Assembly: GCA_016932375.1 (NCBI GenBank)
Contig: JAFGDA010000195.1
Coordinates: 1 to 10,965, forward strand
Direction: 5' to 3'
DNA: 10,965 bases
DNA from: Actinomycetota bacterium
GTDB lineage: Bacteria > Actinomycetota > Humimicrobiia > Humimicrobiales > Humimicrobiaceae
Shown: positions 5,209 through 10,965 of the stretch, piece after piece
Numbering within the stretch: the stretch's first letter is position 1
How the letters are laid out: each line of letters begins with the position of its first letter
Made by a program: the position numbers and the translations under genes
The notes under the pieces: generated by a model
Databases searched by the model: none
What the model saw: only the letters and a program-made list of their open reading frames with translations
What the model was told of the DNA's origin: nothing

Positions 5209-6195
5209 ATGAAACAAAACAAGGGAACGAAAGGGAACAAGAATAATAAGAGGATGATGCTTTTTTCAGGGTCTTCATACCCTGCACTTGCTGAAAAGAT
5301 TGCCGGGGAGCTCGGTATATCTCAGGGGGAAATGACCAGGAGGCACTTTGAAAACGGTGAGATCTATGTAAGGTTTGATGAAAGTGTGAGGGGCAGTGAT
5401 GTATTTTTAATACAGACCTGCTCAGATCCGGTAAATGATAGTATTATGGAACTCCTGATTATGGTAGATGCCCTCAAACGTGCTTCTGCAGGTGTAATAA
5501 ATGCAGTAATCCCTCATTATGGATATGCACGTCAGGACAAAAAATCAGAAGGAAGGGAACCGATTTCTGCAAAGCTGTTTGCAGATCTTCTGTCAATTGC
5601 CGGAATAGACAGGGCAATACTTGTTGACCTGCATACAGCAACTATTCAGGGATTCTTTGATGTTCCCGTGGATCACATTACAGCCATCCCTATTCTCTCC
5701 AAGTACTTTAAGGATAAGAACATAGGGCATGGAGTTGTGGTAAGCCCGGACATAGGTGGAGTGAAAAGGGCAAGCATTTTCGCAAAGCGTTTGCATTTTC
5801 CACTGGCAATACTGGACAAGAGAAGACCGGCACCCAATATGGCCGAAATAGAGCATGTTGTCGGGGATGTTGAAGGACGGGATGCAATTATTTTTGATGA
5901 CATGATAGATACAGGAGGGACACTGATAAAGGCAATTGAAATGCTTAAAAGGCATGGGGCAAAAAGGGTTTATGTTGGTGCCACCCACCCTCTTTTCTCC
6001 GGTGATTCGATAAAAAGAATGGAAGATTCAGGTGCGGAAGAGATTGTAGTGGTAGACACTATACCTATAAGGAAAAAATATAACCCTGATAAAATAAAGG
6101 TCCTTTCAATAGCTCCTTTGCTTGCAAAAACCATAAAAAAAGTTTATTATTGCAACTCTGTAAGCGAGTTGTTTAAAGGTGAAAATTTAGTTTAA
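5209..6195 (+). CDS. prs: Ribose-phosphate pyrophosphokinase (PRPP synthetase)
   Basis: This cytoplasmic enzyme transfers pyrophosphate from ATP to ribose-5-phosphate, giving PRPP for nucleotide, histidine and tryptophan synthesis. The 328 residues match the class I, phosphate-dependent type. LFSGSSYPALAEKIA is at 18-32, the FENGEIYVR loop at 47-55, HYGYARQDKK (103-112) in the ATP-binding region, DLHTATIQGFFDVPVDH (140-156), SPDIGGVKRA (179-188), the LDKRRP catalytic loop (202-207) and the PRPP-binding loop DDMIDTGGT (230-238). The family usually has DLHAxQIQGFF; TAT here is a mild variation. About 15 extra Lys/Asn-rich residues precede the normal start. GGGAG at 5195-5199 supports the long form over Met16 or Met17. 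The gene starts 37 bases after glmU and shares its presumed transcript, the usual Firmicutes order. Confidence 0.97.
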   Translation: MKQNKGTKGNKNNKRMMLFSGSSYPALAEKIAGELGISQGEMTRRHFENGEIYVRFDESVRGSDVFLIQTCSDPVNDSIMELLIMVDALKRASAGVINAVIPHYGYARQDKKSEGREPISAKLFADLLSIAGIDRAILVDLHTATIQGFFDVPVDHITAIPILSKYFKDKNIGHGVVVSPDIGGVKRASIFAKRLHFPLAILDKRRPAPNMAEIEHVVGDVEGRDAIIFDDMIDTGGTLIKAIEMLKRHGAKRVYVGATHPLFSGDSIKRMEDSGAEEIVVVDTIPIRKKYNPDKIKVLSIAPLLAKTIKKVYYCNSVSELFKGENLV

Positions 6196-6230
6196 AGTTA
6201 ATTTATGTTGAACAAGGTAGGTGTTAGTAA

Positions 6231-6953
6231 ATGAGCAATCTGGCATTAAAGGCAGAAGCAAGAGATGGTAAGGAAATAGGCAACAGGTCAGCCAGGAAGT
6301 TAGGGAGGCTCAATTATATCCCGGCGGTCATGTATGGTCTTAATAAGGAGCCGGTAAATATAAAAGTTAATAAAAAAGATTTTACCGATCTGCTCAGGGG
6401 CCACAGCATATCAAGTACGATTTTTGATATTCATACTGAAACTGACTCAAAAAAGAAGGAATCAGTAATTGTTAAGGAATATCAAAAAGACCCTATTTCC
6501 CGTGAGCTTATGCACCTGGATTTCCTGAGAATAGAGATGAAAAAGGAGATTGAAACTTCCGTGCCCATAAGGATACTCAATGAAGACATTTCAGTAGGTA
6601 TCAAGGAAAGCGGAGGGGTCCTGCAGCACGGGCTCAGGGAACTTCATATATCCTGTCTACCCTCGGATATCCCGGAACATGTTGATTATGATATCCAGGC
6701 TCTTGGGATGGGTGAAACCATAAGGGTCGAGGATATAAAGGCAGGAGACAGGGTCAGGATAATGAATGATCCACAGGAAGTTATCGTTTCCATAATTCCT
6801 CCCACACAGCTCAGGGAAGAAGAAGCCGTAGCTGAAGAAGTTGAAGCCGAAGAAGCCAGGGAGCCCGAGGTTATCGGAAAGGGGAAAGGTGAGGAAGCCG
6901 AAGAATCACCGGGACATGAGAAGAAGGAAATCAGGGAAGAACACAGGCCATGA
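6231..6953 (+). CDS. rplY: Ribosomal protein L25, Ctc/TL5 long form
   Basis: The product binds 5S rRNA in the 50S subunit; in Bacillus the homologue Ctc is a general stress protein. The 240 residues are the two-domain long form. The N-terminal L25 domain (about 1-95) carries ALKAEARDGKEIGNRSARKLG, then PAVMYGL and a strand ending LMHLDFLRI. The C-terminal beta domain (about 98-190) carries VPIRILNEDISVGIKESGGVL and GVLQHGLRELHISCLPSDIPEH. From about residue 195 a strongly acidic, Glu/Ala-rich tail of about 45 residues, probably disordered, ends in a charged Lys/Glu/Arg stretch. AGGTAGGTG (6215-6223) supports the ATG. Its stop overlaps the pth start by four bases (ATGA), so L25 and Pth are translationally coupled. 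Confidence 0.96.
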   Translation: MSNLALKAEARDGKEIGNRSARKLGRLNYIPAVMYGLNKEPVNIKVNKKDFTDLLRGHSISSTIFDIHTETDSKKKESVIVKEYQKDPISRELMHLDFLRIEMKKEIETSVPIRILNEDISVGIKESGGVLQHGLRELHISCLPSDIPEHVDYDIQALGMGETIRVEDIKAGDRVRIMNDPQEVIVSIIPPTQLREEEAVAEEVEAEEAREPEVIGKGKGEEAEESPGHEKKEIREEHRP

Positions 6954-7510
6954 TATTGATTACCGGTCTTGGCAATCCTGGAAAAGAATATGCAGGTACG
7001 CGGCATAATGCAGGTTTCCAGGTACTGGACAGATTAAAGGATGAAATAACCTGCGGGAGCGTATATAGGAAATTTAATTCCCTTGTCTGCAGGGCGGAAT
7101 TCGGCGAGGATGAGCTGGTTCTTGTAAAGCCCCTTATTTTCATGAACCAGAGTGGGAGAGCGGTACTTTCTTTCAGGGAATCCTTGGGAGAACAGCTTAA
7201 ATCAATCCTGATTATCCACGATGATATAGATATCGACCTGGGGCAGATAAAGTTTAAAAAAGATGGAGGCACGGCAGGCCACAGGGGCCTTGAATCCATA
7301 GTTTTAAACCTCGGTAATGCAGAATTTGACCGTCTCAGGTTTGGAGTGGGCAGGCCCCCCGGAAGGATGGATGCTGCTGACTATGTTTTAAGGAAATTTG
7401 GCAAAGAAGAGCTTGATACTGTACAGGTTACAATAGAGAAGTCCGTGGAAGCAATAAAAGACTACGTGAAATCCGGAATTGACTATGTTATGAACAGGTA
7501 TAACACCTGA
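6950..7510 (+). CDS. pth: Peptidyl-tRNA hydrolase
   Basis: Pth cleaves the ester bond of peptidyl-tRNAs that fall off the ribosome, recycling tRNA; it is essential in most bacteria. At 186 residues it has the usual length. The signature GLGNPGKEYAGTRHNAGF (6-23) holds the conserved Asn9 and the catalytic His19. FMNQSG carries the substrate-contact Asn, and IHDDIDIDLGQIKFKKDGGTAGHRGL contains the catalytic-network Asp and the GGTAGHRGL loop. The C-terminal DYVLRKF and the final helix are present, so it is complete. It starts inside the rplY stop (ATGA), with AGGGA at 6933-6937 as a distant ribosome binding site, which fits coupling. Downstream, the 63-base gap to mfd shows no clear terminator or promoter. 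Confidence 0.97.
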   Translation: MILITGLGNPGKEYAGTRHNAGFQVLDRLKDEITCGSVYRKFNSLVCRAEFGEDELVLVKPLIFMNQSGRAVLSFRESLGEQLKSILIIHDDIDIDLGQIKFKKDGGTAGHRGLESIVLNLGNAEFDRLRFGVGRPPGRMDAADYVLRKFGKEELDTVQVTIEKSVEAIKDYVKSGIDYVMNRYNT

Positions 7511-7573
7511 AAAATTCTTTTAGTTTCATATCCATAAATCTTACTACCATACTTAATTAGATGCAGGATCGGT

Positions 7574-10500
7574 ATGGGAATGCTTCTGAATATTTTTAAA
7601 TCTGAAGATTGCTGGAAGAAATTCCTTAAAAGTTTCAGGGAGGGGAAAGTAGAAAGCACCGTTGCCGATGAAAATATCTGGCCCTTTCTGCTTTCGGCAT
7701 TTTTTACAGAAATCGGTCTTCCACTCCTGATTATAACTTCTACCCGTGAGAGAGCGGAGCAGCTGGAAAAAGAGATAAGGACTTTGCTGCCCGGAGTGGA
7801 AATTTCTGTTTTTCCGGGTCTTGGAAATAATATATTCTATAAAAACAGGCCCCCGGACCAGCAGGGTCTTGCAGGAAGGCTTAAAACCCTGAGAATATTG
7901 CTGCATAACTACTTTATGCCAGAGCATTGCGCAATCAGTCCCATGATAATCATTGCAACTGCAAGCTCACTTATAAACCTCTGTCCATTTGGGAAAATCC
8001 TCGATTTGAAAAGTTTTGAAATATCGCGTGGAAAAGAATATGACAGGGACTCTGTAGCATCCTGGCTTGCGGGGCATGGATATCAAAGGGTAAACCGTGT
8101 ATTTGACCGCGGGGAGTTCAGCCTGAGAGGAGATATTCTTGATGTGTTCGACATTATTTCCGAAAGGCCTGTCAGGATAGATTTTATGATAGATGAAGTT
8201 GAAAAGATAATGACAATAGACCCAGTTGAAGGAAATATCCTGGGCACAGAAGAAAAAACCTTTATATCTCCGGATTCCAACCCCTGGGAAATCGCACGCA
8301 ACAGTACGGAAAGCAGGGATTCCAAAGTCCCGGGCAACCGGGATGATAAGCTTGAATCTTTTCCGGAGGCACTAAAAAATTTCTGGGGAGATTTCGGCAC
8401 AGTATTATGTGACCCTCTCGAAGTTTCCCTTAAAATAAAAAGCGAACTTGATATCCTTGACAGGGTTCTTGAAAGAGAAACTCCAAACTTGGTTTCAGGC
8501 GACCCTGTATTTCTTTCACGTTATCTTTTAGGAAGGGATTTCATTGATAGCTATAATTATCATATAAAGTTGAATATAGTTTCAATTAGTAAACAGGAAC
8601 CGGGGCAAAAGGAATTCTTCTTTTCCGAAATTTCAGGACAGAAACAGGGCATGGGAAATCCCGGGGTTTTTATCAGGAATATAAAATCCGATTTTAGTAA
8701 AAGAAGGACAGTCATAATATCCCTGAACGGTACAGACAGGGAAGAGAAACTAAAAAAGATATTCCTTGATAATTCAATTTCTTTTAAATACCTTGATCCG
8801 GAAGGCAAGCCATGCATTGAAGATACGTATGAGGAGGACAACAGGGGTTTAGGATCCGGTATAGCCTATATTTTTCCTGAAAGATTATACAGCGGCTTCA
8901 GCTCGGGCAATTTTTCAGTATATGGTGAAATGGATATATATGGCCAGATGGAGGTCTTGCTTCCCGGAGACAGGATCCTTCCATCAAGAGACAGAAGCTA
9001 TTTTAACCCCGGGGAATTTGTTGTACATAAAAATCATGGCATCGGGAAATATATGGGCATTATTTCCAGGCAGGTAGGTGATATAAAAAGGGAATATTTC
9101 CTGCTGGAATATGCGGGTAATGACAGGTTGTATATTCCTGCCTGGCAGGCTGACCGTATCACAGGGTATATAGGGTCAAAAAACCCAATGATAACTGCGC
9201 TTGATTCCAGGCACTGGGACAGGCTTAAGAAAAAAGCAAGGGATTCTGTCAAAAAACTGGCAGTTGACCTTGCGGGGCTATATGCCGTAAGGCAATCGGT
9301 AAAGGGTTATGCCTTCCCACCAGACAGCCCCTGGCAGAGGGAAATAGAGGAGCTTTTCCCCTTCAAGGAAACGCCTGACCAGGTAAAAGCAATAAATGCA
9401 GTCAAGGAGGCGATGGAATGCCCTGTGCCAATGGATTTGCTGGTAATTGGTGATGTAGGTTTTGGCAAAACCGAAGTGGCAATAAGGGCGGCTTTCAAGG
9501 CAATGGAAGAGGGGAAGCAGGTATTGATGCTGGTACCAACAACAATCCTGGCGGACCAGCATTATATGACATTCAGCAAAAGATACAAGGATTACCCGGT
9601 TAATATTGAAGTATTGAGCAGGTTCAGGAAAAGGAAAAACCAGAAAGATATCATAAGGGATTTTAATGCCGGCAGGATAGACATGCTGATAGGTACACAC
9701 AGGATACTGCAGAAGGATATAATCCCTTTGAATCTTGGTCTCATAATAGTTGATGAAGAGCAGAGATTCGGTGTGAACAGTAAGGAAAAGATAAAAGTAT
9801 TAAAAGCTGAAGTGGATGTCCTGACTTTAAGTGCCACCCCCATTCCAAGGACACTGTACATGTCGCTTTCCGGTATAAAGGATATTGCAAAGATAGAAAC
9901 CCACCCAGAGGGCAGGAACCCGATTGAGACATTTGTAGGGGAAACGGATTTTGGTGTTACGAGATCTGCAGTTGAAAGGGAAATTGCCCGTGGAGGGCAG
10001 GTTTATTATGTGTACAACCGCGTGGCAGGGATAGAAGAAAAGAAAAGCCAGCTTCAAATGCTGCTTCCTTATGCCCGGATTGCCCTTACCCATGGACAGA
10101 TGGATGGACAGAGGATAGAAAAAGTAATGAGTGATTTTATTGACAGGAAATATGACATACTTCTTACTACTTCCATAATCGAATCGGGCATGGACATAGA
10201 AAATGTCAACACTCTTATCGTAGAAAATTCCCACATGTTCGGGCTCTCGCAGCTTTACCAGTTGCGTGGCAGGGTGGGAAGATCTTCCGGAAAAGCCTAT
10301 GCTTATTTTTTTTATCCGGGCAGGAGAAACCTGAGCCTTGCTGCTTTCCAGAGGCTTAAGACACTCACGGAATACACGGACCTCGGATCGGGTTATGAGA
10401 TTGCCATGAAGGACCTTGAGATAAGGGGAGCCGGGGAACTCCTGGGTCCAAGGCAGCATGGCCATATAAACAGCATAGGATTTGATATGTACTGCCAGAT

Positions 10501-10965
10501 AATCAGGGAGGAGGTAGACAGGATAAATGGCAAAAAAGTAGAAGAGGATATCAATATACAGATAGACCTTCCACTGTCTGCGTACATACCAAAGAGCTAT
10601 ATAAGGAATGAAGACGGGAGAATAAATGTATATAGAAAGCTTGGCAGCCCGGGTAGTTTTGATGACATAGATATTCTAATCAAGGAAATCCAGGAAAGAC
10701 ATGGAAATATTCCAAAAATTGTGGAAAATCTGGCTGGAATTGCTAAAATTAAATATCTTTTGCGAAAAGGGGGAATTGAACGCCTGGCATATAAAAAAGG
10801 TAGTGGGATCGTACTGAAAAAGATAGAATTGCCAGCAGAAAAAATTAAATCGCTTGAGAGGGAATACGGGAATGTGGAATACCAGCCCCGTTTCGGGCAG
10901 CTTACACTGAAGTATCTGGCCAATGAAAAGGATATAGATCCAGGTTTAATATTAAGCGTTCTGGA
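7574..10965 (+). CDS. mfd: Transcription-repair coupling factor Mfd, cut by the window end
   Basis: Mfd is a DNA translocase that pushes stalled RNA polymerase off lesions and recruits UvrA. The open frame gives 1130 residues and continues off the window; the family is about 1150 long, so little is missing. The UvrB-like N-terminus holds GYQRVNRVFDRGEFSLRGDILDVF, with RGDILDVF at 185-192. The RNA polymerase-interacting domain begins near residue 478 (PGEFVVHKNHGIGKYMG). The translocase has Walker A GDVGFGKT (626-633), DEEQ (727-730), LSATPIPRTL (752-761), TTSIIESGMDI and RGRVGRS (898-904). The C-terminal TRCF domain is partly present. The N-terminal part is divergent: the usual FDPxTQRS reads IDPVEGNIL and the region about 220-470 is hard to align by eye. 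The start is ATG 7574, with GCAGGA at 7563-7568 5 bases before it; ATG 7580 is an alternative. Confidence 0.96.
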   Translation, partial: MGMLLNIFKSEDCWKKFLKSFREGKVESTVADENIWPFLLSAFFTEIGLPLLIITSTRERAEQLEKEIRTLLPGVEISVFPGLGNNIFYKNRPPDQQGLAGRLKTLRILLHNYFMPEHCAISPMIIIATASSLINLCPFGKILDLKSFEISRGKEYDRDSVASWLAGHGYQRVNRVFDRGEFSLRGDILDVFDIISERPVRIDFMIDEVEKIMTIDPVEGNILGTEEKTFISPDSNPWEIARNSTESRDSKVPGNRDDKLESFPEALKNFWGDFGTVLCDPLEVSLKIKSELDILDRVLERETPNLVSGDPVFLSRYLLGRDFIDSYNYHIKLNIVSISKQEPGQKEFFFSEISGQKQGMGNPGVFIRNIKSDFSKRRTVIISLNGTDREEKLKKIFLDNSISFKYLDPEGKPCIEDTYEEDNRGLGSGIAYIFPERLYSGFSSGNFSVYGEMDIYGQMEVLLPGDRILPSRDRSYFNPGEFVVHKNHGIGKYMGIISRQVGDIKREYFLLEYAGNDRLYIPAWQADRITGYIGSKNPMITALDSRHWDRLKKKARDSVKKLAVDLAGLYAVRQSVKGYAFPPDSPWQREIEELFPFKETPDQVKAINAVKEAMECPVPMDLLVIGDVGFGKTEVAIRAAFKAMEEGKQVLMLVPTTILADQHYMTFSKRYKDYPVNIEVLSRFRKRKNQKDIIRDFNAGRIDMLIGTHRILQKDIIPLNLGLIIVDEEQRFGVNSKEKIKVLKAEVDVLTLSATPIPRTLYMSLSGIKDIAKIETHPEGRNPIETFVGETDFGVTRSAVEREIARGGQVYYVYNRVAGIEEKKSQLQMLLPYARIALTHGQMDGQRIEKVMSDFIDRKYDILLTTSIIESGMDIENVNTLIVENSHMFGLSQLYQLRGRVGRSSGKAYAYFFYPGRRNLSLAAFQRLKTLTEYTDLGSGYEIAMKDLEIRGAGELLGPRQHGHINSIGFDMYCQIIREEVDRINGKKVEEDINIQIDLPLSAYIPKSYIRNEDGRINVYRKLGSPGSFDDIDILIKEIQERHGNIPKIVENLAGIAKIKYLLRKGGIERLAYKKGSGIVLKKIELPAEKIKSLEREYGNVEYQPRFGQLTLKYLANEKDIDPGLILSVL

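Noticed and set aside
9827..10465. A 212-codon open frame on the - strand
   Set aside because: It lies wholly opposite the conserved motor domain of mfd, including LSATPIPRTL and the RGRVGR region. Its translation looks like out-of-frame residue soup, as do the other - strand frames opposite mfd.
1..10965. CRISPR arrays, tRNAs, rRNAs, insertion sequences
   Set aside because: I saw no spaced direct repeats, cloverleaf-like stretches, rRNA-like sequence, transposase motifs or terminal inverted repeats anywhere in the window.

Overview
The window looks like a chromosomal stretch from an anaerobic bacterium. GC is moderate, roughly 40% by eye. Arginine is mostly AGA/AGG and isoleucine often ATA. 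All convincing genes lie on the + strand, and the longest gap between genes is about 200 bases. The order glmU-prs-rplY-pth-mfd is the housekeeping block typical of Firmicutes and some neighbouring phyla. The genes before it (NifX-like proteins, DUF134, ferredoxin-containing MinD/Mrp ATPases) belong to families found mainly in strict anaerobes. A clostridial or other deep-branching anaerobic lineage fits, but no species can be named from the sequence.

Region 1 (1-620) holds the 3' end of a GGDEF diguanylate cyclase with an intact active site and inhibitory site. A GC-rich hairpin, a good sigma-70-type promoter and an imperfect dyad just downstream of its -10 box follow.

Region 2 (624-4319) is a probable operon: NifX-like protein, glycine-rich zinc-ribbon protein (DUF5320-like N-terminus), DUF134 helix-turn-helix protein, second NifX-like protein, two tandem MinD/Mrp-type ATPases with inserted ferredoxin domains, and a small CxxC protein. 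Its make-up resembles the orange-protein (Orp) gene set of Desulfovibrio, where NifX/MTH1175-type proteins are encoded with paired MinD-like Fe-S ATPases. The natural inference is a metal or metal-sulfur cofactor assembly system controlled by its own DUF134 regulator, with the dyad at 559-578 as candidate operator. The first ATPase has lost precisely one of its two predicted [4Fe-4S] sites, while the second keeps both.

Region 3 (4343-10965) is the housekeeping block: a GlmU that consists only of the uridylyltransferase domain, PRPP synthetase, ribosomal protein L25 (Ctc/TL5 type, with an acidic tail), peptidyl-tRNA hydrolase, and transcription-repair coupling factor Mfd, which runs off the right edge. 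The promoter in front of glmU has an extended -10 element followed by a short perfect dyad.

I see no tRNA, rRNA, CRISPR array, insertion sequence or attachment site.
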